A DNA stretch of 64,000 nt, from assembly GCF_020073745.1 (NCBI RefSeq), contig NZ_JAIRAU010000001.1, positions 930,001 through 994,000 on the forward strand, read 5' to 3'. The notes under the pieces are model-generated. The model was not told where the DNA came from, ran no database searches, and saw nothing but the letters and a program-made list of their open reading frames with translations. Numbering within the stretch: the first letter of the stretch is position 1; every line of letters starts with the position of its first letter. This document shows, one piece after another, positions 1 to 8,854 of this stretch. The stretch is from Nannocystis pusilla. GTDB taxonomy: Bacteria > Myxococcota_A > Polyangia > Nannocystales > Nannocystaceae. Both the position numbers and the translations under genes were made by a program.

Positions 1-61
1 CGAGCGAGCTGTCGAGCTCGCGGGCGGATCGACGCGGCTCCGTCGAGCTCGCCCGTGCCGC

Positions 62-1039
62 TCAGGCGCGGGCGGTGAAGCCGCGGCGCAGCGCCTCGAT
101 CTCGTCGACGAGCTCGACCTCGGGGCGCTTGTGCATGACCTCGCCGATCTGGACCATCGCCGACGGGCTGGTGAAGTTGATCTCCGACAGCAGGTCGCCG
201 ATGAAGTCGAGGCCGAGCAGGTAGAGGCCGCGCGGCACCAGCTCCGCGGTGACGGCGGCGACGGCCGCGAGCTGGCGCGGGGTCGGCTCGAACGCGTGGA
301 ACGAGGCGCCCTGGTGCAGGTTGGCCAGGCGCGAGCCGGGGCGGGGCAGCCGCGTGACGCTGCCGAGGACGTGGCGGCCGATCGTCAAGATCCGCAGGTC
401 GCCGCGGGTGGTCACCGCGTCCTGATACGGCTGGACCACGGCCTCGCCGTATTGTTGCCACCAGCCCCAAAGGACAGATTCAGGCGTGTCCGGGCGGAAG
501 AAGCCGATGCCGATCCCGCTGCACTCGCCCATCGGCTTGACCACGGCCTCGCCCGGCTGGGCGCGCACCGCCTCGCGCAGCGCCGCGAAATCGCGGCAGT
601 GCACGGTGGGGATCGCGTGCTCCGGGAAGCGCACCGGCAGCAGGTGCTCGGAGTGCCGCAGCACCTCGGCCGGCTCGTTGATCTGCAAGATCCGCCCGGC
701 GAGCGCGGCGAAGCGGGCGGCCCAGCCGCGGTAGCGCGCGTCGACCGGCGGGTCCTTGCGGTGGACCAGGACGTCGTAGTCGGCGGCGGCGGCCCTGCGC
801 GCCTCGCCGAGCCCGACGTACGGCGGCCGCGTCGGATCGCTCCACTGCACCCGCTGGACCGGCAGCGCGGCCAGCCACGCGTCTGTCCTGAGGGACATGT
901 CAGTGAGCGTCAGGTCGCAGTAGTCGACCTCGACGCCGCGCGCCAGCAGCTCCGCCATCAGCCGCAGGCTGGTGTCGAAGCGCGGCTGGAACGTGGCGAC
1001 CGGATCGGCGGTGACGAGGTAGCGCGGCATGGCGGACAA
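62..1039 (-). CDS. Glutathione synthetase-like ATP-grasp ligase
   Basis: This 325-residue protein has the layout of prokaryotic glutathione synthetase (GshB): an N-terminal pre-ATP-grasp domain with RKDPPVDARY near residue 94, then INEPAEVLR, the ATP-binding strand VVKPMGECSGIGIG near residue 165, the GDLRIL strand, and a metal-binding end DFIGDLLSEINFTSP. The family joins gamma-Glu-Cys and glycine using ATP in the cytoplasm. A close ATP-grasp peptide ligase with another substrate is possible, because no gshA is nearby. A second ATG three codons in (MPRY) may be the true start. A copy of the dispersed hairpin repeat lies inside the gene (885-898) and encodes part of TDMSLRTD. Confidence 0.75.
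   Translation of the reverse strand: MSAMPRYLVTADPVATFQPRFDTSLRLMAELLARGVEVDYCDLTLTDMSLRTDAWLAALPVQRVQWSDPTRPPYVGLGEARRAAAADYDVLVHRKDPPVDARYRGWAARFAALAGRILQINEPAEVLRHSEHLLPVRFPEHAIPTVHCRDFAALREAVRAQPGEAVVKPMGECSGIGIGFFRPDTPESVLWGWWQQYGEAVVQPYQDAVTTRGDLRILTIGRHVLGSVTRLPRPGSRLANLHQGASFHAFEPTPRQLAAVAAVTAELVPRGLYLLGLDFIGDLLSEINFTSPSAMVQIGEVMHKRPEVELVDEIEALRRGFTARA
885..898. repeat. Dispersed hairpin repeat TGTCC-N4-GGACA, exact copy
   Basis: Exact TGTCCTGAGGGACA. It lies inside the glutathione-synthetase-like gene and stays in frame. Confidence 0.8.
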
Positions 1040-1391
1040 TTCCCCGTGTAAAGGAAGTGGGCGCCCGAGTCACGAGCTGCGGGCATCGCCGGCGAGGGGC
1101 GCGAAAACACGCGCGCAATGTGGCGCAAATATCGCGCTTGCTCTCGCCGCGATCGACGAATCGATCGTGTTCGTGCGAATCATCGGACGTCGGGCTCGCC
1201 GCGCCATGACGGATTGTCGTTCGCCATGCCGCCCTGGCCGAGCTTGCGCACCACCAGGTAGCTTGTCGCGCTGCAGGTCACGCGTCGCGGCGATCTCGGC
1301 CCACGCGGGCCCGCGCGGCCGTGCGCGGCCGTGCGCGACGAATGTCGGCGGCGCGGCAGCGGGTGCCGTCAGTGAAATGACGGCGCTGCGT
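1040..1391. other. Intergenic, no gene seen
   Basis: The stretch lies between two minus-strand genes. It should hold the promoter of the glutathione-synthetase-like gene at its left end (less GC-rich around 1100-1200) but no clear box is visible. A short direct repeat, gcgcggccgt, occurs around 1315-1335. No coding frame with family resemblance was found. Confidence 0.5.
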
Positions 1392-1757
1392 TCAGGTCAT
1401 GTGGCCCGGGAGGAACAGGGAGATCGGGCGCACCTCGTACGAACCGCCGGGGTTGGCGATCGCCAGCTCGCGGGCGATGTCGAGGGCCTCGTCGTGGGTC
1501 TCGCAATGGACGATGTAGAAGCCGAGCAGCTGCTCCTTGGTCTCGGCGAACGGGCCGTCGAGCACCACCGGCGGTTGGGTCTTGCGCAGGGTCCTCGCGC
1601 TGGTGGTCGGTCGCAGGCGAATCGCGGGCCCGAGCTTGCCCTCGGCGGTGAGCCGGTCGTGCACCACCGCGAGTCGAGCCATGACCGCGTCGTCCTCCGC
1701 CTGGGTCCAGGAGGTGACGACCTTCTCGTCGTTGTAGCAAAGGATGGCGAACTGCAC
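1392..1757 (-). CDS. YCII-related (DGPF) domain protein
   Basis: This small 121-residue protein is a full-length single YCII/DGPF domain. It starts MQFAILCYNDEK, has the family signature DGPFAETKEQLLGFYI around residues 68-83, and ends in the usual beta-alpha-beta of a dimeric ferredoxin-like fold. Such proteins are cytoplasmic. In other bacteria they are often next to ECF sigma factors, but none is present here. Catalytic function is unknown for most of the family. The Asp and His positions are compatible with an active member. It is transcribed alone or from the gene to its right, 88 bases upstream. Confidence 0.85.
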   Translation of the reverse strand: MQFAILCYNDEKVVTSWTQAEDDAVMARLAVVHDRLTAEGKLGPAIRLRPTTSARTLRKTQPPVVLDGPFAETKEQLLGFYIVHCETHDEALDIARELAIANPGGSYEVRPISLFLPGHMT

Positions 1758-1845
1758 GGGGCGAGTATGCCCGCGCCGCGCCGCCGCGGAGCCGCCGCGG
1801 CGCTCGCCCCGGTGTGAGGACGCTCGAATTCGAACCGGAGCGGCC

Positions 1846-2712
1846 TCAGAAGCGGCCGGAGATCGACAGGCCGCCGAAGGTCGGGTTGACGCGCACGCGG
1901 GCCACGTCGGCGTTGGTCAGGCGCCTGACGCCGACGCGATAGATGATTCCGCCGATCGCGGTGACCAGGATGCCGCCGACGAGGATCCCTCCGCCCACCG
2001 CCGTCATGCGATCGGCGTTGAGGATGCCTTCGCGGATCTCGTCGCGCTCCGCGGTCAGCCCCTTGCATTCGTTCGAGTCGACGCGGCTGCAGTCCGACAG
2101 CTGAAAGCTGTCCTCGGCGCCGATCAGGTCGCGCTCGAGCTTGTTGCCGCGGACCGTGAAGCCGAGGGTGACCGCGAAGCCCGCCAGCGAGACGACGCCG
2201 CCGGCGATCATCGTGCCCACGCCGGCTGCGCGCATCTTCTTGGCCTGGGCGGTGTCGACCGGGGGCGCCGCGGGCGGCGGGGTCGGACCGGGCGGCGGGC
2301 CAGCGACCTCGGGCTCGGCGGGCGGGGCCGGCTCGGTCGGCGGGGCCGGCTCGGTCGGCGGGGCGGCCTCGACGGGCTGCGTGGCGGCGGGGTTCCACGC
2401 GCCGGGATCGGCGGAGGGCTCCGGCGCGGGCTCCGGCGCGGGCGGGGCCGGGCTGGTGACCGGTGCGGGCGCAGGGCCGGGAGAGGCGGGCGCGGGGCCG
2501 GGAGAGGCGGGCGCAGGGCCGGGAGAGGCGGGCGCAGGGCCGGGAGAGGCGGGCGCAGGGCCGGGAGAGGCGGGCGCAGCCGGAGGCGCAGGGCTGGCGG
2601 GCGCGGGGGCCGGCGGGGCCTGAGCGAACGCGGGCGCCTGGGCGAACAGGAAGGCGATGGCGCAGGCGGCGATCGGAAGGCTGCGCAGCGTGCTGTGATT
2701 CGGGCGTCGCAT
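1846..2712 (-). CDS. Exported Pro/Ala-rich protein with two membrane segments
   Basis: The family is not recognised. The 288-residue product begins with a cleavable-looking signal peptide (MRRPNHSTLRSLPIAACAIAF, cleavage after AFAQ). A long Pro-Ala-Ser-Gly stretch follows, with about five copies of PGPAPAS, encoded by a visible 18-bp tandem repeat at about 2465-2580. Next come a Glu/Pro linker and two hydrophobic Gly-rich segments (GVGTMIAGGVVSLAGFAVTL and GGILVGGILVTAIGGIIY). This layout, a Pro-rich periplasmic spacer plus inner-membrane hairpins, is common in myxobacterial envelope proteins. The start was chosen at the ATG just before the signal peptide. It lies 20 bases after the lipoprotein gene and is probably in one operon with it and the TonB receptor. 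Confidence 0.7.
   Translation of the reverse strand: MRRPNHSTLRSLPIAACAIAFLFAQAPAFAQAPPAPAPASPAPPAAPASPGPAPASPGPAPASPGPAPASPGPAPASPGPAPAPVTSPAPPAPEPAPEPSADPGAWNPAATQPVEAAPPTEPAPPTEPAPPAEPEVAGPPPGPTPPPAAPPVDTAQAKKMRAAGVGTMIAGGVVSLAGFAVTLGFTVRGNKLERDLIGAEDSFQLSDCSRVDSNECKGLTAERDEIREGILNADRMTAVGGGILVGGILVTAIGGIIYRVGVRRLTNADVARVRVNPTFGGLSISGRF
2465..2580. repeat. 18-bp tandem repeat encoding PGPAPAS units
   Basis: About six near-identical copies of a unit like gggccgggagaggcgggc follow each other without gaps. On the minus strand the unit encodes PGPAPAS in the Pro-rich exported protein. The unit is a multiple of three, so copy number can change without breaking the frame. Confidence 0.85.
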
Positions 2713-2732
2713 GGGTGGTCGCTCCGCGTTCG

Positions 2733-3572
2733 CTATTCGTAGGAGGGGATCGGTCGGGCGAGGACGCACAGGCCGAAGTCGGTGGTCTCGTCCTCGGGGG
2801 TCATGGGGTCGTCGACGACGTCCGGGTTCAGCGGGTCGTTGATGCTGTTGTCGCACTCGACCGCGAAGTCGGGGTTGATGCCGTTGCCGTCGAGGGTGCA
2901 GTCCTCGTCGGTGACGCAGGCGACGTTGGGCGAGACGGCGGTGACGTGGAATTCAGCGGTGCAGCCGTCCTGGGTGAACTTCAGGTCGGCCTCGAATTGC
3001 GTGCCCTGGGCGTCGGGCGTGTTGAGCCAGCGGGCGTTGCTCCACTCGTAGCGGACGGAGATCGCCGGGGTGGCCGGGACCATCGTCGTCTCGTCGACAT
3101 CCTCGGTCGCCGGGTCGTCCTCGATGGTGTAGGCCGGCAGCTCGGGGCGCTCGAACGCCGAGACGAGGTCCTCGACGTGGCACAGGTCGTCGCCGTCGGG
3201 GTTGCCGCTCTCGAAGTCGCCGACCGCGTTGGGCCAGTGCTCGACGCCCTTCTCGCCGGTGAAGCCGGGCACGTCGACGGGGTACTCCTGCGCCTCGACG
3301 ACCAGCAGCCCGGCGTACTGCGGGCGGATCGCCGCCGAGGGCTCGCTGAACTTCGCCGTGCCGTTGATGCCGCCGGTGGCGAAGTAGGTCTGCATGCCGA
3401 GGATGTCGCCCTTCTGCTGGGCGCACGGCGAGTCCTTGTCGCCGGAGGTGAGCTCGTACTTCGCCGCGTAGTAGAGGTGCGCGGTGGTGCAGTTCATCGT
3501 CGGCTGCGTGCAGCTGCCCCCGACGACGACGAGGAGAGCGCCGGTGGCGAGGACTCGGAGTTGATTGCGCAT
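2733..3572 (-). CDS. Hypothetical lipoprotein in a TonB-receptor operon
   Basis: The product is 279 residues and the family is not recognised. It has a signal peptide with lipobox VVGGSC followed by TQPTMNC, so it should be lipid-anchored. The mature part has scattered Cys residues (NC, PC, LC, GC, AC, DC, EC, LC), suggesting disulfides outside the cytoplasm. An ATG four codons earlier (3584) exists, but the second ATG has a GAGG ribosome site 8 bases upstream, so it was preferred. Its upstream neighbour is the big TonB-dependent receptor, whose stop lies only about 15 bases away. That suggests a surface partner of the receptor, as SusD or HmuY proteins are, though no such homology is visible. 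Confidence 0.7.
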   Translation of the reverse strand: MRNQLRVLATGALLVVVGGSCTQPTMNCTTAHLYYAAKYELTSGDKDSPCAQQKGDILGMQTYFATGGINGTAKFSEPSAAIRPQYAGLLVVEAQEYPVDVPGFTGEKGVEHWPNAVGDFESGNPDGDDLCHVEDLVSAFERPELPAYTIEDDPATEDVDETTMVPATPAISVRYEWSNARWLNTPDAQGTQFEADLKFTQDGCTAEFHVTAVSPNVACVTDEDCTLDGNGINPDFAVECDNSINDPLNPDVVDDPMTPEDETTDFGLCVLARPIPSYE

Positions 3573-3587
3573 CGGAGACCTCATCGA

Positions 3588-6500
3588 TCAGAAGGACAGA
3601 CGAATGCCGAAGCGGAACTGCCGCGGCTGCTGGTAGATGGTCGGGTTGCCGAAGTTCGGGTTCACCGTGACCGGGGCGCCGGAGGTGGTGGTGAGCATCT
3701 TCAGGTCCTCCATGGTGCCGCCCTTGACGGGGTTGACCTCGTCGAAGGTGTAGCGCTCGTCGATGGCCAGGGCCTGCTGGAAGTTGGCGACGTTGAACAC
3801 GTCCATCGAGACGGTGATGCGCAGGTCCTTGCGCAGGATCTTGGTGTAGCCGATCGTCGGATCGATCGAGAAGTTCCACGGCAACCGCTCGCCGCTGCCG
3901 CGCGGGAGGATGAACGACTCGTCGAAGCCGTAGAGGACGTGCGAGGCCAGGAAGTTGGTGGGACCGCCCGAACGGGCCCGGAACGCGCCGCCGAGCCGCA
4001 GGAACTGGCCGTTGCCGAGCACGATCTCGCCGGCGGCGAAGATCTTGAAGGAGTGGCGGGTGTCGCCCGGCAGGTAGCCCGACCGGTTCTCGAGCAGCGA
4101 GATGAGGTCGAAGTCGGAGGTGGTGTTGGGGTCGAGCTGGCCGGTCTCCGGGCGGAACAGGCCGGCGAGGTTGCCGCGCAGCCACGACAGCGTGTAGCTG
4201 CCGGTGATCATCCAGTGCTTGGAGAACCGCTTCTCGATGAAGATCGTGGCGGCGTCGTAGACGCGCTTGGCCTTGGGGAAGTCCTTGGCGATGCCGTAGC
4301 CGGGGTTGCCGATGAAGTAGGTGGCCGCCTCGTCGCGGCTCATGTCCTCGATCGCGCGGTGCAGCCACCGGTGGGTGTACTGCACGCCGAGGCGCGTGTC
4401 GGTGATGATCTCGTACTCGCCGCCGCCGACGATCTCGTCGCTCGACTGCGGCCGCAGCCGCGGGTCGATCGGGGTCTTGCCGGCGCTCGCCAGCGCCCAC
4501 CGCTGGTCAGGGTCGGTGGGCCCGCCGATCGGGAGACGATTGGCGTCCGTGGTGCACGCGCCTCCGGGGTCGTTGGCGCCGGGGGCCAACGGGTCGTTGC
4601 ACGCGCCGGGGCCGACGGCGTTGTGGAACGACTGCAGGCCGGGCTCGCCGGTGCCGGCGCGGTCGGCGAGGTTGAGCGGGACGCTCTGGAAGAAGCGGGC
4701 GTAATTGACGAACAGCTTGGCCTTGCCGGCGTAGGTCGGGTCCCAGATCAGGCCGACGCGCGGCGAGAACTGGTTCGGCAGCGCCATCGCCAGCGTGCGG
4801 TCGCCGCTGAACAAATGCTGGGCGTCGTAGCGGAGGCCCGCGTTCAACGTGACCTTGTCCATGATCGACCAGCTGTCCTGAAGGAAGCCGCCGATCGTGG
4901 TCGACATGACGTTCCAGTTCAGGTTGCGGATGACGTTGGCCTCGTCAGGCGCGCTGAGGAACGAGTACATGCGGAAGTCGGCGAAGTTGGTGCCGCTCGT
5001 CGACTCGCGGTAGATCTGGTTGCCGCTGTAGCCGCGGTTGCTGTTGTACTGCGTGTACTCGAAGTCGACGCCGAACTTGATGACGTGGTGACCGGCGCCG
5101 CGGGCGAGCCGGGTGACGATCTCGCGCGCCTGCAAGCGGTCGAGCCGCCGATCGTAAAGGAGACCGGGGCCGCCCGAGGTCCACTGGCGGATCGGGCAGA
5201 TGACGCTGCGCGTCTGCGCGTCCATCGACGTCGGATCGACGAAGGTGTAGGTCATCGGGTCGCACGCGCCCCCCGGTGCCCCCGACGGCAGCGGCGTGAG
5301 GTCGGTCAGCGAGTGCACCTGGCGATAACGCGGATCGTCGACGGCGAGCAGGTTGCCGTCAGGGTCGTAGAAGTTGTTGCTCCGGCGATAGACGACGCTC
5401 GGCGTGCCGGCCAGGCCGGTGGTGTCACCGACGCCGGTGCCGTCGACGGCGTTGCGCTGGTTGAGCTGGTGGTGCCAGCCGAGGATCGTGTCGAAGTTCC
5501 ACTTGCCCTCGTCGTCGCGCCAGTTCCACTTGAACTGCAGGTCGGTCGCGTTGTCGCGGTACTTGCGGGCCAGCGCGCCGTAGTCGCCGACGAGGTTCAA
5601 GACCTCCGGCTGGCCGGTCTGGGCGTTCATGCCGAACGTGCCGTTGCCGCCCGACAGGCTCGGGGCGTAGATCGCCAGCAGCTCGAGCGTGTTGCGCTTG
5701 TTGGGCGAGTAGGTCAGCTTGCCCAGCGCCTGGACGGTGGTCCCCTGGGCCTTGAAGCGCTGGGTGGTGCCGGCGATGCGCTCGGTGGCGGTGAACTTGG
5801 TGTCGGGGTCGATCAGCGCGTTGCCGTCAGGGTCGACGACCACCCGGTTCCACGAGCTGGTCAGGTCGTAGACGGTGCGCGCGAGGCTGACGCCGCCGTA
5901 GAACCACAGCTTGTCCTTGATGATGCGCCCGCCGAGGTCGAAGCCGGCGTCGCCGATCCAATTGAGGTTGCGCTCGGTGACGATCGCGTCACCCTCGCGG
6001 CGGGCGATCTCGCGCCGACCCTCGAGCTGGCCGGGCGTGTAGTAGGCCCAAACGTTGCCATGGAACTCGTTGGAGCCGCTCTTGGTGACCGCGTTGATGA
6101 CACCGCCGGTCGACCGCCCGTGCTCCGGCATGTATCCGCCGGCCTCGATGCGCACCTCCTCGAGGAACTCCATCGAGAGACCGGTGCCGTTGAGACCGAA
6201 GCCGGGGTCGTTCACCGACAGGCCGTCGACGTAGTACTTGTTCTCCGGCGAGGTGGTGCCGGCGATGCTCGTGCCGTACGTGTCGTTGCGCGCGCCGGGG
6301 GTGGCCTCGGCGATGGCCTCGAACGAACGATTGGCGGCGCCCTTGCCGGTCGGGATGGCGATCGGCACCCGCTGCGCCATCTCGCGGTCGACCGACAGGC
6401 CGGTGGCGCTGCTGCCGACGTCGACCGTCGGCGCCGGCACGGCGACCTCGATCACCTCGCGCGTGCCCGACCGCACCAGCGTCATGTCGACGCGGATGGT

Positions 6501-6815
6501 GGTGCCGGCGCGCAGCTGCAGGCCCGTCCGCTTGTTGCCGGCGCCGTAGTCCTTGGCGAACACGGCGATGTCGTAGGTGCCGGGCGGGAGGTTGGGAATA
6601 CGGTAGAGGCCGCTGACGTTGGTCGTCATCGTGCGCTCGCCCTGGATCTTCTCGCCCGTGACGATGACGAGCGCCCCCTCGATGCCCTCGCCGGTGCTCG
6701 CGTCGCGGATGACTCCGACCAATACCGCGTCACTCGGACCGGCCTCGGCCGTGGAGACGATCGCCGCCTGTGCAGCCACGGCACCCAAAATGGTGATCCA
6801 AGCACTCCTGCGCAT
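3588..6815 (-). CDS. TonB-dependent receptor with carboxypeptidase-regulatory-like domain (Oar type)
   Basis: This 1075-residue outer-membrane receptor begins with a signal peptide (MRRSAWITILGAVAAQAA, cleaved near TAEA). A carboxypeptidase regulatory-like beta-sandwich follows (GVIRDASTGEGIEGALVIV ... PNLPPGTYDIAV, residues about 30-115). Then comes a plug domain (YYVDGLSVNDPGFG, VRIEAGGYMPEHGRSTGGVINAVTKSGSNEFHG, about 190-260) and a long beta barrel ending in FRFGIRLSF with a terminal Phe. These are the marks of Oar-like TonB receptors, which take up large substrates or act in surface functions. The substrate is unknown. It heads a probable three-gene minus-strand operon with a lipoprotein and a Pro-rich membrane protein. 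Confidence 0.9.
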   Translation of the reverse strand: MRRSAWITILGAVAAQAAIVSTAEAGPSDAVLVGVIRDASTGEGIEGALVIVTGEKIQGERTMTTNVSGLYRIPNLPPGTYDIAVFAKDYGAGNKRTGLQLRAGTTIRVDMTLVRSGTREVIEVAVPAPTVDVGSSATGLSVDREMAQRVPIAIPTGKGAANRSFEAIAEATPGARNDTYGTSIAGTTSPENKYYVDGLSVNDPGFGLNGTGLSMEFLEEVRIEAGGYMPEHGRSTGGVINAVTKSGSNEFHGNVWAYYTPGQLEGRREIARREGDAIVTERNLNWIGDAGFDLGGRIIKDKLWFYGGVSLARTVYDLTSSWNRVVVDPDGNALIDPDTKFTATERIAGTTQRFKAQGTTVQALGKLTYSPNKRNTLELLAIYAPSLSGGNGTFGMNAQTGQPEVLNLVGDYGALARKYRDNATDLQFKWNWRDDEGKWNFDTILGWHHQLNQRNAVDGTGVGDTTGLAGTPSVVYRRSNNFYDPDGNLLAVDDPRYRQVHSLTDLTPLPSGAPGGACDPMTYTFVDPTSMDAQTRSVICPIRQWTSGGPGLLYDRRLDRLQAREIVTRLARGAGHHVIKFGVDFEYTQYNSNRGYSGNQIYRESTSGTNFADFRMYSFLSAPDEANVIRNLNWNVMSTTIGGFLQDSWSIMDKVTLNAGLRYDAQHLFSGDRTLAMALPNQFSPRVGLIWDPTYAGKAKLFVNYARFFQSVPLNLADRAGTGEPGLQSFHNAVGPGACNDPLAPGANDPGGACTTDANRLPIGGPTDPDQRWALASAGKTPIDPRLRPQSSDEIVGGGEYEIITDTRLGVQYTHRWLHRAIEDMSRDEAATYFIGNPGYGIAKDFPKAKRVYDAATIFIEKRFSKHWMITGSYTLSWLRGNLAGLFRPETGQLDPNTTSDFDLISLLENRSGYLPGDTRHSFKIFAAGEIVLGNGQFLRLGGAFRARSGGPTNFLASHVLYGFDESFILPRGSGERLPWNFSIDPTIGYTKILRKDLRITVSMDVFNVANFQQALAIDERYTFDEVNPVKGGTMEDLKMLTTTSGAPVTVNPNFGNPTIYQQPRQFRFGIRLSF

Positions 6816-7630
6816 GTTGCCCTCTTGCGGGTTCGCCGCGAATCGCCCCCGCCGCGGTATACGGACGTCATCCCATTCAGGCCCGATGGGGGCCCGTGAC
6901 GACGGGTTGACAGCGTTCCTCAGATGCTACGTTTGTACGTACACCCAAGTCGGTGCATGAGCACGCACATAGCCTGCCCATCCGCTGCATGTCAACACAA
7001 ACCGTGAAACTCCTGCCGCCCGCCTCAAGGTCTGAAATCGGCGGGGCTGGGCTGGGTTTACGCTGTTGTATTGTGAAGTAGCTAACAGGATTTACAGTCG
7101 GTGATGACGCGTGTCACGACCCGAGAGGGTGTGCCAGCGTTCACAACCCGAAGGGCCGATGCTGATTGCATGCACAGGGATGCTAATGTGCAGCAGCCTG
7201 TATGTGCAGGGAACGCCGGGCCCCAACAACCAGAGGCCGTTCGACCTGACATTCACCCGCCATCGAGCCGGCCGCTCGCCCGCTGTCACATTCATTGCGG
7301 CAGGGGGGATCGGGACAATGCTGATGCACTCGACGCCGCTGCCGCCGGCGTCGCCGGGGCGGACGGCAGCAGTGATCCTGGTACCGCGCCGGCGGCGGCA
7401 CGAGGATCATGTCGGGCGGGTCGACGGTGACGACCTCGCTCGACAGCAGGAGCTCGGTGACTGCGACAATAAAGGAGGTGCCGGCGGTGACGGCGACGGT
7501 CTCACGAGCGTCGATGGACGACGGTGCGTCGAACGAGCCGGCGATCCGCACGCGGACCTGGTCGTCGCCGCCGCCGCACGCGCGCCGGCGCTATGATCAT
7601 TGTCGGCGCGGGGCCCGAGAGGGCGGTGCG
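6816..7630. other. Divergent intergenic region with possible gene remnant
   Basis: This gap separates the TonB receptor from proB. Its middle (about 6900-7090) is noticeably richer in A+T and should contain promoters. A TTGACA box occurs at 6907-6912 on the plus strand, followed by a TTTGTACGTACA near-palindrome, but no convincing -10 is seen. A strong ribosome-site sequence, AAAGGAGGTG, lies at 7471-7480, eight bases before a GTG that is in frame with proB. The minus strand of about 7360-7551 carries a short protein-like stretch (GTSFIVAVTELLLSSEVVTV) with no start-to-stop gene around it. It may be a decayed gene. No confident CDS is called. Confidence 0.4.
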
Positions 7631-8794
7631 ATGAATCGGCGAGAGGTGGCGGGGGCGCGGCGGATCGTGATCAAGCTCGGGACCGGGGTCGTGACCCACC
7701 CGGAGGCCGGGCTGGCGCTCGGGCGCCTGTCGAGCCTGGTCGAGGGCGCGTGCGACCTGCACCGCCAGGGCCGCGAGGTGATCGTGGTCAGCAGCGGCGC
7801 CGTCGGGATGGGCCAGCGGGTCCTCGGCCTGAGCAAGCGGCCAGATTCCCTGGGGCTGCGCCAGGCCTGCGCGGCGGTCGGGCAGGGCCATCTGATGGCG
7901 CTGTACACCCAGCTGTTCGGCCAGCTCGGGGTCAAGGCGGCGCAGGTGCTGCTGATCCAGGAGGACCTGGCCGACCGCGACCGGGCGCTGTGCGTGCGCA
8001 CCACGCTGATGCGATTGCTCGAGCTCGGGGTGGTGCCGATCCTCAACGAGAACGACAGCGTCAGCGTGCGCGAGCTGATCGAGTACCGCCGCAATCAAGG
8101 CGCGGCCGGGCCGGGGCTCGAGTTCGGCGACAACGACGGGCTGTCGGCCCGCGTGGCGGTGGCGGTCGACGCCGACCTCCTGGTCATCCTCACCGACGTC
8201 GACGGGCTCTACACCGCCAACCCGCGCACCGACCCGGAGGCCCGGCGGATCGCCGAGCTCGCCGACGTCAGCGAGGAGGCGCTGGCGCGCACGGCCGGGA
8301 CGTCGGCCGGCGGCACCGGCGGGATGACGAGCAAGCTCGAGGCGGCCCGCCTGGCCAGCAAGGCGGGGATCGGGGTGCTGATCACGAGCGGCCACCTGCC
8401 GGGGGCGCTGGTGGCCGCGCTGGCCGGCGAAGACCGCGGGACCTACGTGCCGCCGCAGCAGCGCCGCTCGGCCCACCGGCGCCAGATCGCCTCGGGCGGG
8501 CAGGCCCGCGGCGGGCTCGTCGTCAACGAGGGCGCGATCGCGGCGCTGCACCAGCGCAAGGCGTCGCTGCTGCCGATCGGGCTGGTCCGCGTCGACGGCG
8601 AGTTCGCGCGCGGCGACCTGGTCGAGATCCGCGACGGCAGCGGGCGCGTGCACGGGCGCGGGCTCGTCAACTACGCGGCCGAGGAGTGCCGCCGCCTGGC
8701 GGGCCGCCACAGCAGCGAGATCGCCGGGGTGCTCGGCTTCTGCGGCTACGACGCGGTGGTCACCCGCGACAACCTGGCGCTGACCGAGGTGTGA
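7631..8794 (+). CDS. proB: Glutamate 5-kinase
   Basis: ProB phosphorylates glutamate with ATP, the first and feedback-controlled step of proline synthesis. The 387-residue product has the amino-acid-kinase domain (RRIVIKLGTGVVT near residue 8, VSSGAVGMG near 55, PILNENDSVSV near 135, FGDNDGLSA near 160, LTDVDGLYTANP, GTGGMTSKLEAA) and a C-terminal PUA domain (residues about 280-375), the long form of the family. The start at 7631 matches where the family begins. An in-frame GTG 48 codons upstream with a perfect ribosome site would add an unrelated tail. proA follows 60 bases downstream, after several half copies of the dispersed repeat. Confidence 0.95.
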   Translation: MNRREVAGARRIVIKLGTGVVTHPEAGLALGRLSSLVEGACDLHRQGREVIVVSSGAVGMGQRVLGLSKRPDSLGLRQACAAVGQGHLMALYTQLFGQLGVKAAQVLLIQEDLADRDRALCVRTTLMRLLELGVVPILNENDSVSVRELIEYRRNQGAAGPGLEFGDNDGLSARVAVAVDADLLVILTDVDGLYTANPRTDPEARRIAELADVSEEALARTAGTSAGGTGGMTSKLEAARLASKAGIGVLITSGHLPGALVAALAGEDRGTYVPPQQRRSAHRRQIASGGQARGGLVVNEGAIAALHQRKASLLPIGLVRVDGEFARGDLVEIRDGSGRVHGRGLVNYAAEECRRLAGRHSSEIAGVLGFCGYDAVVTRDNLALTEV

Positions 8795-8854
8795 GCAGAT
8801 GCCCGCGCGGACAGGTCGATCGGGACATGCTCAAAAGGACAGGGTGAGAGGGAC

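Noticed and set aside
469..494. GGACA…TGTCC pair in the glutathione-synthetase-like gene
   Set aside because: The orientation is reversed and the spacing is ten bases, so it does not fit the TGTCC-N4-GGACA element.
2463..6899. Plus-strand open frame of 1478 codons
   Set aside because: It is the mirror of the TonB receptor and lipoprotein genes. The translation is Val/Ala/Gly/Arg/Asp-rich with no domain, as expected from high third-position GC.
6905..6940. Sigma-70 promoter TTGACA with -10
   Set aside because: The -35 match is good but no acceptable -10 lies at 16-18 bases, and it is about 700 bases from proB.
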